A DNA stretch of 41,099 nt from an uncultured Bacteroidales bacterium (GCA_903901975.1 CAIUTB010000074.1:1-41099); one strand, 5' to 3'; positions 16,179 to 25,366 are shown, counted from the first letter of the stretch. Numbers and translations are program-made. Notes: generated from the letters alone by a model not told the origin.

Positions 16179-17366
16179 TTACAAACTATTCACTTTCTTC
16201 TTCCAGTTCGTGTATTTTTTTAAAACCTCCTGAGGCGCATAGATATACCAACTGTAACCATCACGTCGTTCACGGCTAACTTCAGAAAGCGAATAAACCA
16301 CTTTACTGTCACGGTTACAGAACATTGGACGGTGAGTTTTTAGTTCATAATATCGAGTCCAGATAGGTGCTGCTGTAGAATCGCTAAGTACTATTTTGTC
16401 AGCCACAGAAATTTTGAATGGAGTAATTATTTTTACTGCCGGAATAGTTTTCACGCGTGTATTGTAAATTTTGGAAGCCTCAAACCAGGCAACAGCATTA
16501 TCCACAGCGTCAATTATTTCTTTAGAAGGATGCTCAATACTCATCAGAAAAAGCACCAGACCCGAACTTTCTTTATTACAGATACAGGCTGGCTCAAACT
16601 TCCTTGCCCAGGCAGGTTGCAGCGTTACTTCATCATACTGTTGACACCAGGCAGTAGGCTTTCCGGCATCATTAATCTGTGTTTTTAGGATACAGTCAAG
16701 CCCATTTTTATAAGCTGTCTGCAGTTTTGCTTTAAACTGCCTGTCGATAAACGAATATAGCTCATCAGCATCCGTAATATCTTTTAAAAGTTGCATGATT
16801 CCCAGCATAGCATCATCGTTGTAGGTAATGTGACTGCTGTAATTATTGGGTTCTATAGGATAAAACTGTGGCCAACCACCATTTTTATATTGCGCCCTTA
16901 CTACAAAAATCAGCCCTTTAAGGCAGCCAGTTTTATATTTTTCAACTTTAGTTGCTTGATAGGCAATGGCTAAAGCTGCAATTTGCGTATAGGTATTCCC
17001 ATTGTCGAAAGTAGTATTCGTTTCAGCTTTCGATGCCTCAACTAGTTTTTTTTGTTCGGGTGTAAGAATTGCAAAAAAGTCGTAGTTCTTTGGCCAACCG
17101 CCATTATTTTTTTGAAATAAGAGCATATTATCAGCAATAGCAGTTATTTCAGTTGGTTTATAACGTGGTCGGTCGGGTAGGGCGTTAATCACATTATGCT
17201 TATCGGCAATACTGTACCAATGACCTGTATTATCTGAAAATGGGGCATAATCGATTGTTGTGTACTTTCGCTCTGTATTTTTTTTCTGACAATAAGTTGA
17301 ACAGGAAATTAATATGAGTGTAGAAACCAAAACAGTTCTGGCAAAATATAGTTTTGAGGTTTTCAT
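16179..17366 (-). CDS. pectate lyase, PL10 family, probable lipoprotein
   Basis: It cleaves polygalacturonan by beta-elimination. Start at ATG 17366 (395 aa); an upstream TTG at 17393 is rejected because the signal peptide begins after it. Lipobox LISC with Cys22. PL10 features: LLFQKNNGGWPKNYD, TTFDNGNTYTQIAALA (about 115-130), YKNGGWPQFYP, ITYNDDAM and the C-terminal RRDGYSWYIYAP. Surface-exposed or periplasmic location is expected. TAATTTTG at 17398-17391 could be its -7 box. It follows, on the same strand, two lipoprotein genes, though with 114 bp separating it from the nearest. With GH53 and GH43 it points to pectin use. Confidence 0.92.
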   Translation of the reverse strand: MKTSKLYFARTVLVSTLILISCSTYCQKKNTERKYTTIDYAPFSDNTGHWYSIADKHNVINALPDRPRYKPTEITAIADNMLLFQKNNGGWPKNYDFFAILTPEQKKLVEASKAETNTTFDNGNTYTQIAALAIAYQATKVEKYKTGCLKGLIFVVRAQYKNGGWPQFYPIEPNNYSSHITYNDDAMLGIMQLLKDITDADELYSFIDRQFKAKLQTAYKNGLDCILKTQINDAGKPTAWCQQYDEVTLQPAWARKFEPACICNKESSGLVLFLMSIEHPSKEIIDAVDNAVAWFEASKIYNTRVKTIPAVKIITPFKISVADKIVLSDSTAAPIWTRYYELKTHRPMFCNRDSKVVYSLSEVSRERRDGYSWYIYAPQEVLKKYTNWKKKVNSL

Positions 17367-17480
17367 TTTGATTCTGGCTTGTTTTTGGGACAAAATTAGC
17401 TATATTTACGGCACTGAATGTGGAGAAAATGGCTTAGTCAGTTCACTTTTTGATAAAAATGAAATTGACAACCCAAAATA

Positions 17481-18203
17481 TCAGTTGTCTTTCACGCATC
17501 GCACCGAAAATCCGCACCATTTATTGTAAGCCCGCTGCTCAACATTACTTTGGTTGTATCGAATGCTCAAACCCACTGCATAGCGAGTAGTATCCGATTG
17601 AGTTGAAGTCCACCAGGCACCGAGTGAATCCATTTTACTAAATGAGCGGAAGAAGTTAACACGGTATCCACCCGCTAGGGCTGCAAATCCCGATGCATTA
17701 TTTATTGCAGGGTAATTGCCTGTTGTTCCCTGACTGAGCGACTGACTCCATCCGGTAGTCGAAGCAAGTACTTTAGCCAGTGTTTTCGACGTTGTAATAA
17801 AGCTGCTTACATTGTTTTCAAGCGTCAACCATTCGTCAATAGAAGCCACATGCCAGCCTTTAGGTGCCAGTTTGCCGGAATTTACAGCGTACCAGTTATA
17901 TAAAGCTCCAAATTTGCTCTTGTTGGCCGTAGAATCGTTCTGATACCAGCAATATCCGGCAGTTAAGGGCTTGCCCCACGAGGCGCTGTCTGTTATTAGT
18001 GTTATAGCTGTATTATCGTTGTAATTGGTGCAGCGCAGGTTCTCTGTCATCCAGGTTTGTGTAGCAATGGTCACAGTAGGATACAAGTTTCCATCTACAT
18101 CAGTCACCGTATCGCCAACTTTAGGCTCATACACGGGACTACAGCCAGCTATACTCAAAAGTAAAGCTGCCAACAGTATTCCATAAGTGGTAATTGTCTT
18201 CAC
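17481..18203 (-). CDS. lipoprotein with Fibrobacter succinogenes major-paralogue domain
   Basis: A 240-residue lipoprotein (lipobox SIAGC, Cys21). The domain begins DVDGNLYPTVTIATQTWMTENLR and continues with LYNWYAVNSGKLAPKGWHVASIDEW, GGYR, WWTSTQSDTTRYAVGL and a final GFSVRCVKD; this is the TIGR02145 type. The biochemical role of the domain is not known; in Bacteroidota and Fibrobacteres it occurs in surface and secreted proteins, often many copies per genome. The only usable start is GTG at 18203, because an in-frame TAA lies a few codons upstream. It is 33 bp from the upstream lipoprotein gene, so the two are probably co-transcribed. Confidence 0.9.
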   Translation of the reverse strand: MKTITTYGILLAALLLSIAGCSPVYEPKVGDTVTDVDGNLYPTVTIATQTWMTENLRCTNYNDNTAITLITDSASWGKPLTAGYCWYQNDSTANKSKFGALYNWYAVNSGKLAPKGWHVASIDEWLTLENNVSSFITTSKTLAKVLASTTGWSQSLSQGTTGNYPAINNASGFAALAGGYRVNFFRSFSKMDSLGAWWTSTQSDTTRYAVGLSIRYNQSNVEQRAYNKWCGFSVRCVKDN

Positions 18204-18217
18204 ACTGCCTATTTTTT

Positions 18218-18238
18218 AACTATAAACTTTCAACTTTT
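18218..18238. repeat. three AGTT heptads at the stop of the upstream lipoprotein gene
   Basis: On the plus strand AACTATA, AACTTTC and AACTTTT follow each other without gaps. On the minus strand they begin within and directly after the TAA stop of the gene at 18237-19244. Confidence 0.8.
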
Positions 18239-19244
18239 ACTGATACTGAATATAAATCGGTTGTGGTTTAAGTTTCAACAATTCCGGTGGAGTGAGCATA
18301 CGATGTGGAACTTTTTTAAGGTCGTTTTTGTAAAATAGCTTGAAACCTGCAAACTGAACTGGTTCACGGTAAATATAACGGATATATGTACTGTGTTTAA
18401 GTATTGGTTCACCCCAGCCATCCATATTAATAATAATCTGCACTTCAGGATGTAATTTTATCTGTTTTGTGTTTCGTAACATACCCTGCGTAAAGCGGTG
18501 TACGATAAGGATTTTGGGTGTCAAATTATTATCCCGAACAAGTTTAGCCAGATATTCTGAGCAAAAATTCACATCAGTTTGATCCATGGTGCCAATTTTT
18601 CTTCCGGGTAGACTACCATCTTTCAGCGAAAATTCAGGGTCAATTCCCAAATGTACCTGTGGCATTTTCAGGTATTTCTCCAACAAGGGTATTTCTTCTC
18701 TCACAGAGCTATGTGCAACCTGAACATCTAAGAATACGATGGCATTACCCATTCGGGCAATTGCCATAGCCGAGTCAATCTGGCGTTGAGGCATACGCAT
18801 ACGATATTTTCCATCTTTTCCTGGTGCACCTTGTGCCACTACGGCTATATAATGAATAGCAGGCAAGACCTTGGTTGTTGGATCGGCTTTTTCCCAGGCT
18901 TTAACTTCTATATTTAATCGTCTCCACAATTCCTTTGGAGGGTATTCGCCCAATACGCCCATTTTCTTTGAATAGAGATTTCCGTAAAAGGCAACGATCC
19001 GTTTAAATGGAAGAATAGCTCCGTCCAATGGATAAATACCTGATTCAACAGGCCAAAGACCCGTTGTATCGCCATTGGCCAATGCCTCCTGTTTATTATT
19101 ATAGGCCAGCGTATCTACTTTCGTAATTATTTTTTCCTGTTTTTGAACCGTAGGCTTTTCGCCCGTTTTTGTCTCTGTTTTAGATTTACATCCACTTAGT
19201 ATGAAAATTGCGCTTAGGGCTAAAGGAAAAAGGATTTTTTTCAT
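18237..19244 (-). CDS. conserved lipoprotein of unassigned function
   Basis: A 335-residue lipoprotein (lipobox LSGC, Cys19), with a Lys/Thr/Glu-rich linker and then a compact domain. Conserved-looking segments are RIVAFYGN, GVLGEYPPKELWRRL, HYIAVVAQGAPGKDGKYRMR, IVFLDVQVAHSS, VHLGIDPEFSL, PKILIVHRFTQGM and IINMDGWGEP. Regularly spaced strand-end acids and histidines look like a TIM-barrel hydrolase, and I recall similar unnamed proteins in Actinobacteria and Bacteroidota, but I cannot assign an enzyme class. A putative promoter with a leader hairpin lies upstream, and the Fib-succ lipoprotein follows 33 bp downstream. A cell-envelope or polysaccharide role is a guess from context. Confidence 0.75.
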   Translation of the reverse strand: MKKILFPLALSAIFILSGCKSKTETKTGEKPTVQKQEKIITKVDTLAYNNKQEALANGDTTGLWPVESGIYPLDGAILPFKRIVAFYGNLYSKKMGVLGEYPPKELWRRLNIEVKAWEKADPTTKVLPAIHYIAVVAQGAPGKDGKYRMRMPQRQIDSAMAIARMGNAIVFLDVQVAHSSVREEIPLLEKYLKMPQVHLGIDPEFSLKDGSLPGRKIGTMDQTDVNFCSEYLAKLVRDNNLTPKILIVHRFTQGMLRNTKQIKLHPEVQIIINMDGWGEPILKHSTYIRYIYREPVQFAGFKLFYKNDLKKVPHRMLTPPELLKLKPQPIYIQYQ

Positions 19245-19301
19245 TTTTAAAATTTAAAATTTGTTTTACAGAATATAGTAAGCATTATTATACTTCTTCC
19301 G

Positions 19302-19342
19302 ATAAGCAAATAGGCTTATTTTTTTTCAATTCCACAAAACTA
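19302..19342 (-). promoter_or_regulatory. putative promoter and 5' leader hairpin of the unassigned lipoprotein gene
   Basis: Minus-strand -7 box TAGTTTTG at 19342-19335. A 6-bp hairpin (ATAAGC 19302-19307 with GCTTAT 19314-19319) would lie close to the 5' end of the roughly 85-nt leader. The -33 element is weak (TTTA at 19 bases). Confidence 0.4.
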
Positions 19343-19507
19343 CATATAACTATTTATATACTAAAGACAATGTTGATAAGTTTTTTACAATAAAAATTAT
19401 GATTCTGATAAAACCTAAGAAGTAAAAACCTCAATTTCTCGAACTATGCAATGAATCTTTTTATTATAGAGTTTTCAGGGAGTGCTAAAAGTACTAACCC
19501 GTTGATT

Positions 19508-20695
19508 TTATTTTCTTTTGAGTTCAATTACTGTTATTTCAGGACGTACGCCTACATACATAGGGAGTCCGATATAACCGATACCTCGATTCACATATAG
19601 ATACTGATTATCAACCTTATATAAGCCTGCCCAGTATTTAAACACGAAGGCTGCCGGTGAGAATAATCGTTTTCCTATTCGAATCCCTAATTGCCCTGCA
19701 TGCGTATGACCCGATAAGGTTAATGCAATATCTTTATGTTGATGGACTTCCGTGTCCCATTGCGAAGGGTCGTGTGTAAGAAGGATTTTAGGCGCTTTCG
19801 TGTTCACGTTGACTAGTGCTTTATTTAAGTTACTATAATTGGCACGTTTAGAATTACCATAGTTTTCAACTCCTACTAACAGAATGCTGTCTGAGTCACA
19901 TTTCAGATAAATATGTTCGTTCAGTAACAGCCGGAAACCAAAATTTTCGATACTTTGTCGTATATCTTTTCGGTTTTCTGCCCGAACGGAATCGTTTTTC
20001 CAGTTAGTATAATCGCCATAATCGTGATTTCCCAGAATAGCAAATTTTCCATCATGTGCCTTTAATTGTAGAAAAAATGGCTGCCAACCGGAGGTTTCCT
20101 CTGCAAAATTATTCACCATATCACCGGTAAATACTATAATATCAGGTTGTTGTTCATTTACCAGCTTTATTACAGTTTCCAGTTTATGAAATTTGTGATT
20201 CCAACTTCCCAAATGAATGTCCGACAGTTGCACAATTCTGTAGCCATCAAACGAAGACGGCAAATCCCGGATGGGAACCTGAATATGCGTTACATCGAAA
20301 TTTCGGGGGGTGATATACGCACTGATTAGCATTACAGCTACAACATACACATTTAGTCCAATCCGGACTATATTGAAATAAATATTTTCACGCTTGAATA
20401 CTTTTTTATATATATATTCCAGGCTAAAAAAAACGGCATGAATAAGTTTGGAAAAATAAATCAACAGGAAAAAGAAGAACAACCACATTATAGCCACTAC
20501 AATGCGGAAATTTTGCATACTTTCCAGTCCGAATTTGATATACAGAAACAGACCGGTGAAAATAAGTGCAGGGAAAAGGTGCAGAATAATATAAAACGGA
20601 TGCGAATCGCGCCGTTTCAGCTTCAGATAGAAAAAAGTATCCGGAATGGCAATCAGAAGCAACAAACAAATCAAAGTCAACATATACATTCTCAT
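19508..20695 (-). CDS. membrane-anchored calcineurin-like metallophosphoesterase
   Basis: A 395-residue protein with about four hydrophobic membrane segments in the first 140 residues and a metallophosphoesterase domain after that. All metal-ligand motifs are present: LSDIHLGSW (D-x-H), FTGDMVNN (GD), ILGNHDYGDY (GNHD), LLTHDP and LSGHTHAGQLG (GHTH). The general type resembles YaeI-like phosphodiesterases, some of which act on lipid-linked substrates such as UDP-diacylglucosamine; the substrate here is not known. The domain begins right after the last membrane segment. Genes on both sides are on the same strand but more than 100 bp away, so it may be monocistronic. Confidence 0.92.
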   Translation of the reverse strand: MRMYMLTLICLLLLIAIPDTFFYLKLKRRDSHPFYIILHLFPALIFTGLFLYIKFGLESMQNFRIVVAIMWLFFFFLLIYFSKLIHAVFFSLEYIYKKVFKRENIYFNIVRIGLNVYVVAVMLISAYITPRNFDVTHIQVPIRDLPSSFDGYRIVQLSDIHLGSWNHKFHKLETVIKLVNEQQPDIIVFTGDMVNNFAEETSGWQPFFLQLKAHDGKFAILGNHDYGDYTNWKNDSVRAENRKDIRQSIENFGFRLLLNEHIYLKCDSDSILLVGVENYGNSKRANYSNLNKALVNVNTKAPKILLTHDPSQWDTEVHQHKDIALTLSGHTHAGQLGIRIGKRLFSPAAFVFKYWAGLYKVDNQYLYVNRGIGYIGLPMYVGVRPEITVIELKRK

Positions 20696-20800
20696 AGCTT
20701 TAGCTTTTAATGTAATTGATTGTCAAACCATTCACTTCTGACTGCTAAATAATTTGCCAAAACCAATTAAATAACTAATAAACATTTCATTTATACGCTT

Positions 20801-21637
20801 TTATTTAGCTTTCAATTTACCAAGAAAGCTTTTATGCATCGATTTTAGCAATCCCTGTGGGCTACATTCAGGAACTATGATTCGGCGAACACATTGCAAG
20901 GGTAGGAGTGAATCACGTTTTGTAGCTAACGAAAACGAAAGTTTAAAGTATTTATTCAGTTCTACAGCACTGTTATGGTTGTAAACGCCATTCGGATACG
21001 CCCAGTATTCCACTTTTTTGCCCACAATTTTCTCCAGTTTTTCTTTTGGAACAGTTACTTCTTTCTTCCAGTCAGCTGCATCCTTATATTTAATCACCAT
21101 GGTATGATCCCAGCTATGTAAACCAATACTATGGCCGGCTTTTGCCAGGCCGGCAATCTGATCTTTAGTCATGTAATTTTTCTTATTATTAGTAATCGTC
21201 ATAATAAAAAAAACACCTCTGAATCCATATTTTTCCAGTACAGGAGCAGCAATAGCAGTATGTTCCAGCCTCGAATCGTCGAAAGTTATCAGTACCGGTT
21301 TTTCAGGTAAACTTTTATTGTAAACCAGATAATCGTAAAGTTGAGCAGGTGAAACAGAGTGATATCCACTATCGGCAAGTATTTTTATATGTCCCGCAAA
21401 GGTGGCGGCACTTATTTTATACTCACTTTTCGGACCATCAGCAATACGATGATAACAGAGTACCGGCACTTGCTGTTTGGCCATAATCTGAGCTGCAGTA
21501 TTTTTGACTAGAGTAACCATCGAACTGTCAGCCGAAGCAACTGACTGATTAGCTGCGTTTCCATTAGGCTGCGTATTGTGTTTACAGGCTGTGCAAACTA
21601 TTCCCAGCATCAATATAGTGAGAAAGATATTTTTCAT
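20801..21637 (-). CDS. polysaccharide deacetylase (NodB fold), probable lipoprotein
   Basis: A 278-residue exported protein: hydrophobic N-terminus with cysteines at 15 and 18 (an imperfect lipobox CTAC), then a CE4/NodB domain. Motif 1 is ITFDDS (the usual form is TFDDG), motif 2 is LHSWDHT with the two metal-binding histidines, and VPVLCYHRI, YGFRGVFFIM and YWAYPNGVYN (motif 3 has Asn-Gly instead of the common Y-P-x-G) complete it. It would remove N-acetyl or O-acetyl groups from a cell-wall or extracellular glycan. The substitutions in motifs 1 and 3 leave some doubt about specificity but the catalytic Asp pair and His pair remain. Confidence 0.9.
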   Translation of the reverse strand: MKNIFLTILMLGIVCTACKHNTQPNGNAANQSVASADSSMVTLVKNTAAQIMAKQQVPVLCYHRIADGPKSEYKISAATFAGHIKILADSGYHSVSPAQLYDYLVYNKSLPEKPVLITFDDSRLEHTAIAAPVLEKYGFRGVFFIMTITNNKKNYMTKDQIAGLAKAGHSIGLHSWDHTMVIKYKDAADWKKEVTVPKEKLEKIVGKKVEYWAYPNGVYNHNSAVELNKYFKLSFSLATKRDSLLPLQCVRRIIVPECSPQGLLKSMHKSFLGKLKAK

Positions 21638-21726
21638 ATTCTACTGATTTATTATTCAGGTGTAAAGATAAAGAATTAAACGCTTCATTTATCTTTTACA
21701 GTATTAAAAACTGCAAAGGAATTCAT

Positions 21727-21765
21727 AAAAAAAGTAACAGCCGAAAACAAGACTGTTATCGGCTG
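21727..21765 (-). terminator. terminator after the J-KTSC gene
   Basis: Stem CAGCCGA (21738-21744) with TCGGCTG (21759-21765), an A/A mismatch, an inner 4-bp stem and an AGAC tetraloop. On the minus strand it is followed by TTACTTTTTTT. It is 30 bases after the gene's stop. Confidence 0.8.
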
Positions 21766-21794
21766 ACATACTATACTTTACGTTGAAAAATTAC

Positions 21795-22232
21795 TTAAGC
21801 TGCTTTTTTAGCTCTGCGGTATAGATAGGAATTAAAAATATTTCGCTTGGCAAACCGTAATTGTTTATCCGCATTGATCAATCGGGTAAAAATATTTTTT
21901 GAAACGCCAAAATACTCATAGGTAGAGCCATCCATAAACGAGACTTCCAGCAATTGCCCTTTAAGTTTAAAATCGGCAATGCCCGATTCGGCTGAACATA
22001 AATGCTCCTCCTGGTTTGCAGCAATTGTTTCGGGGGCAATGCTGACCAAAAAATGATAGCCATCAATTATTTGCCGGCTTTTATGCTCTGCTTCAAGTGC
22101 CAGCTCATCGTTAGCTATGAATTTATCCGGATGCCATTCCTTTACTAAGTTACGGTAGGTAGTTTTAAGTGTTTTAAGGTCAGTATCGGACTCAGCATTA
22201 AATAGTTTCTTGTATTCGTTTATACGTTTCAT
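21795..22232 (-). CDS. J-domain protein with C-terminal KTSC domain
   Basis: A 145-residue protein. The N-terminal half is a J domain with the HPD tripeptide at residues 34-36 (VKEWHPDKF), which would stimulate an Hsp70 (DnaK). The C-terminal half (about 82-140) is a KTSC domain: VSFMDGSTYEYFGVSKNIFTRLINA and then RNIFNSYLYR, with the typical Y-x-Y-x-x-V pattern. KTSC domains resemble the C-terminus of lysyl-tRNA synthetase and may bind nucleic acid; no precise role is known. The combination suggests a dedicated DnaK co-chaperone. It has its own promoter-like box and terminator, so it is likely a single-gene unit. Confidence 0.88.
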   Translation of the reverse strand: MKRINEYKKLFNAESDTDLKTLKTTYRNLVKEWHPDKFIANDELALEAEHKSRQIIDGYHFLVSIAPETIAANQEEHLCSAESGIADFKLKGQLLEVSFMDGSTYEYFGVSKNIFTRLINADKQLRFAKRNIFNSYLYRRAKKAA

Positions 22233-22290
22233 AATTCCCTGTTTCTGTCTTTTAGTGTTGAATTTGCTTCACAGCTTTTCTTATTGGCTG

Positions 22291-22321
22291 CAAAGATAAG
22301 GCTTTTATAGCTTATAAGCTA
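22291..22321 (-). promoter_or_regulatory. -7 box and 14-bp palindrome upstream of the J-KTSC gene
   Basis: Minus-strand TATCTTTG (22298-22291) fits TAnnTTTG. The perfect palindrome TAGCTTATAAGCTA (22308-22321) lies about 10 bases further upstream, in the spacer where a repressor could block RNA polymerase. Confidence 0.5.
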
Positions 22322-22543
22322 TGCATTTAGCCAGAAATAAGTAAGGTTTCTAGTAATGAACCTCCGTCTCGGCAACTTAAAGGCTTCTCCTAAAAACTCG
22401 CAGCCAGCTTCAGGGAGCTTGAGGCTTTCATTTTTCTTTTATCCCTTTTTAGAAGGTTAAGAGGTATCTTTTCTTTATTTTTTATAAATTCCTACAACGA
22501 AGACTAAGTAAGTGATTTAATAAATACTGAAATTAATTTCAAA
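22322..22543. other. intergenic block with an unexplained GC-richer segment
   Basis: No open reading frame is convincing. The segment 22360-22435 is clearly richer in G and C than its AT-rich flanks and holds related words (AGCTTCAG and AGCTTGAG) near 22408-22425. It may be a structured RNA, a decayed mobile fragment or a repeat. Confidence 0.35.
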
Positions 22544-23221
22544 CTATCTCTTGGAATAAAGGGGTACATGTGAATCCATTTTTTCTAAATAACTTTTCAG
22601 TCGTTCCAACTCATTCAATCGTTCCTTGTCAATCATACGGGCAGGTCCCCAACTAATAAATGGAGCTAAAACCGTCATTCCTGTAAAATAAAACATACCG
22701 TGATGTATAGGAAAGAGGATGGTGTCTATGTTTCCATTTCCCCCACCTTCGGCGTAGGTTTGTTCTGGTCCACCTGTTGTCATTATCACAAAGGCTGTTT
22801 TTTGATTGAAAACACCACTGTCGTAAACGCCTCTTCCACCACCATACACAAATCCCATAGCAAATACACGGTCAACCCAGCCTTTTAGAATGGCCGGTAA
22901 TCCGAACCACCAAAGCGGAAAGTTGAATATCAAAATATCACACCATTGAAGCTTGTCCATTTCCAGTTTCAACTCATCTTCAAACAAATCATGTTGAAAT
23001 GCATTCAGCTGCTCAGTTTGATATTTGAAAAAAACAGTGTTTGCAAGCTGTTTAAAATCCGATTTATCACCCACCGGATTAAAATTCTGAGCATATAAAT
23101 CGCTTTCTTTCACTTCGCAATTATTATCCAGGAAATATTCAATTGCCGTGTTTTTTAAACTCATGCAAAATGATGCTTGCTCAGGATGAGCACTGACAAT
23201 AAGTATTTTTTTTGATTCCAT
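22544..23221 (-). CDS. NAD(P)H oxidoreductase, flavodoxin-like (MdaB/KefF type)
   Basis: A 225-residue flavodoxin_2-family quinone reductase. The start is ATG 23221 (MESKKILIVSAHPEQ); a TTG at 23245 is disfavoured. Motifs: the FMN phosphate loop ILIVSAHPEQASF, FNFPLWWFGLPAILKGWVDRVF (the LWWFG..A.LKGW signature of the NQO1/MdaB group), FVYGGG and MTTGGPEQTY. It reduces quinones or similar acceptors with NAD(P)H and protects against redox stress; the natural substrate is unknown. Its start lies 20 bp after the stop of the DUF255 gene, and AGTT heptads fill this junction, so the two genes are probably one operon. Confidence 0.92.
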   Translation of the reverse strand: MESKKILIVSAHPEQASFCMSLKNTAIEYFLDNNCEVKESDLYAQNFNPVGDKSDFKQLANTVFFKYQTEQLNAFQHDLFEDELKLEMDKLQWCDILIFNFPLWWFGLPAILKGWVDRVFAMGFVYGGGRGVYDSGVFNQKTAFVIMTTGGPEQTYAEGGGNGNIDTILFPIHHGMFYFTGMTVLAPFISWGPARMIDKERLNELERLKSYLEKMDSHVPLYSKR

Positions 23222-23236
23222 TCTGTTTTTTTTATA

Positions 23237-23257
23237 AACTGTCAACTATAAACTAAT
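23237..23257. repeat. three AGTT heptads spanning the DUF255 gene stop
   Basis: Plus-strand AACTGTC, AACTATA and AACTAAT are contiguous. On the minus strand they encode the last residues LVYS and supply the TGA stop codon of the gene at 23242-25272. Confidence 0.8.
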
Positions 23258-25272
23258 TGAATTGCTTCTTTTACTGTAAATACGGGTTTTTGACACACTT
23301 TATTCCGACAAATATAAATAGCAGTTTGACCATTGATATATTTTCTTTCCAATAACGTTGATTTGGTCTTTTTTGTTCCACCGTATAGTATTACATTGGG
23401 TAAATAATGCTTCTGAAACTCTTTACGGAGACTTTCGCAGTCATCACCCACAATAACAACTTCAGCAGGCTCTACAGCTAACCAAGCCATTAAAATGTCC
23501 CAGTTGGCATAATAAGCACCCGACAGTATTGCAGTTTCCTTTACATTGGTAGCCATTTTCTTTGCCATCTCAATAAAATCCTCCCGTTGGAAATAATGCC
23601 CCAGCAAAAACAAATTTTTAGCCATTTCGGAGTTCGAAGCCGGAATAACATTGTCGGATATTTCCATTTTGCGTGCAATCAGTGCAACATCAGTATTGGA
23701 AGTATAGAAGAACATTCCACTTTCGTTATCGTAAAAATGATCGATACTGTAATTAAATAAACGATATGCTTCATTCAACCATTTCTCGTCGAAAGTAGCC
23801 TGATATAACATGATAAATGCATTAATTGTAAAAGCATAATCGTCCAGAAAACCATTGATAGTTGCTTTCCCAATCTTGAAATTACGGTAAAATCCACCGT
23901 CAGGTTGGCTAAGATTATTTATTAGAAAATGTGCATTTGCCAGCGCTATATCTAAAAAATGAGCATTGTCAAATGTCTGATATGCTTCGATATAGCCTTC
24001 TAACATTAATGCGTTCCACGAAGTGAGTATTTTATCGTCAAGCCCCGGACGAATTCGATTGGAGCGTTCAGCCAATAAAACTCTCTTGGATGACAAGACA
24101 ATCGTATTTAATTCATTTTCGGTAATTGAATATTTTTTTAGTATAACTTCGGTAGAACAGGTTTTATGAAGAATATTTACGCCATTTTCCCAGTTTCCAG
24201 TATCGGTTACCGAATAATACTCATTTATAAGTGCAGCATTTTTTCCCAACAACTGATTGAGTTCATTGTATTGCCAGCAATAGAATTTTCCTTCAACTCC
24301 TTCGCTGTCTGCATCCAAAGAGGCATAAAATCCATTTTCAGGAGAACAAAGTTCACGTTCAACAAATTCGAGTGTTTCTGTCACAATTTGTTTATATAAC
24401 GGATTCTTTGTTTGGCGGTAAGCTGTTGCATACAATCGAACCAACTGTCCGTTGTCGTAAAGCATTTTCTCAAAGTGGGGAACTTTCCATTTGGCATCAA
24501 CCGAGTAACGTGCAAAACCACCTCCAATTTGATCGAAAATGCCGCCTTCAGCCATATTATCTAATGTGAGTGTAACAGCTCGCAACGCATCTTTATTGCC
24601 TGTTAGTGCATGATACTGCAACAGAAACTGATATCCGGCGGGCATGGGGAACTTGGGAGCACGCTTAGGTCCACCCAACTGATAATCAATATCATTTTTC
24701 CAGTTGTTGAAGAGTACGTGCAGGTCATTTAGTGTAAAGTCAACAATTTCAATCTTGTTGTACAGTTCTTCATTGATTTGAATTCCTTTTGTGAGTGATT
24801 GTGCCTGTTGTTCAGTCTTTTCGGGATTTGTCACTACAAAGTTTAAAATCTGTGAAAGCATATCCAGCCATTGCGCATTGGGAAAATAAGTTCCGCCATA
24901 AACAGGACGACCATCGGGCAGGACAATACAGTTCAACGGCCATCCACCCCGGCCAGTAATCAGTTGAACTGCATTCATATATACCTGATCAATATCCGGA
25001 CGTTCTTCCCGGTCGACTTTGATACACACAAAATTCTCATTCATAAAGCCGGCAACTGTTTCGTCTTCGAAACTTTCATGCTCCATCACATGACACCAAT
25101 GACAGGCAGCATATCCAATGCTTACAATGATCAGTTTATTCTCATTGCGGGCTTTTTCAAGGGCTCTATTTCCCCACGGATACCAGTTAACCGGATTATG
25201 AGCATGTTGCAGCAAATACGGACTGCTTTCAAAAACAAGGGAATTTGTAAATTTATATTGGGATGAATCCAT
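23242..25272 (-). CDS. DUF255/SPATA20-type thioredoxin-domain protein (YyaL-like)
   Basis: A 676-residue cytoplasmic protein. The N-terminal thioredoxin fold begins [19 protein letters not shown] and has the redox-type CHWC motif at Cys57/Cys60 followed by [25 protein letters not shown] and [25 protein letters not shown] complete the DUF255 signature. The rest (about 180-670) is an alpha/alpha-barrel like that of N-acylglucosamine epimerases, with [17 protein letters not shown] and [12 protein letters not shown]. The cellular function of the family is not established. It is followed after 20 bp by the NAD(P)H oxidoreductase gene, hinting at shared redox physiology. Confidence 0.94.
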   Translation of the reverse strand: MDSSQYKFTNSLVFESSPYLLQHAHNPVNWYPWGNRALEKARNENKLIIVSIGYAACHWCHVMEHESFEDETVAGFMNENFVCIKVDREERPDIDQVYMNAVQLITGRGGWPLNCIVLPDGRPVYGGTYFPNAQWLDMLSQILNFVVTNPEKTEQQAQSLTKGIQINEELYNKIEIVDFTLNDLHVLFNNWKNDIDYQLGGPKRAPKFPMPAGYQFLLQYHALTGNKDALRAVTLTLDNMAEGGIFDQIGGGFARYSVDAKWKVPHFEKMLYDNGQLVRLYATAYRQTKNPLYKQIVTETLEFVERELCSPENGFYASLDADSEGVEGKFYCWQYNELNQLLGKNAALINEYYSVTDTGNWENGVNILHKTCSTEVILKKYSITENELNTIVLSSKRVLLAERSNRIRPGLDDKILTSWNALMLEGYIEAYQTFDNAHFLDIALANAHFLINNLSQPDGGFYRNFKIGKATINGFLDDYAFTINAFIMLYQATFDEKWLNEAYRLFNYSIDHFYDNESGMFFYTSNTDVALIARKMEISDNVIPASNSEMAKNLFLLGHYFQREDFIEMAKKMATNVKETAILSGAYYANWDILMAWLAVEPAEVVIVGDDCESLRKEFQKHYLPNVILYGGTKKTKSTLLERKYINGQTAIYICRNKVCQKPVFTVKEAIQLVYS

Positions 25273-25366
25273 TTTAGCTGTTTTATGTTTTTTCTAAAAC
25301 GGTCTTAAAGGGTAAAAGGTTCTGGAAGGAGTGGAGTGAAGTAATAAAATATCAACTGTTTTATGC

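Noticed and set aside
20724-20755. Possible AACT/CACT heptads upstream of the metallophosphoesterase gene
   Set aside because: The units are too degenerate to separate from AT-rich background, unlike the three arrays at stop codons.
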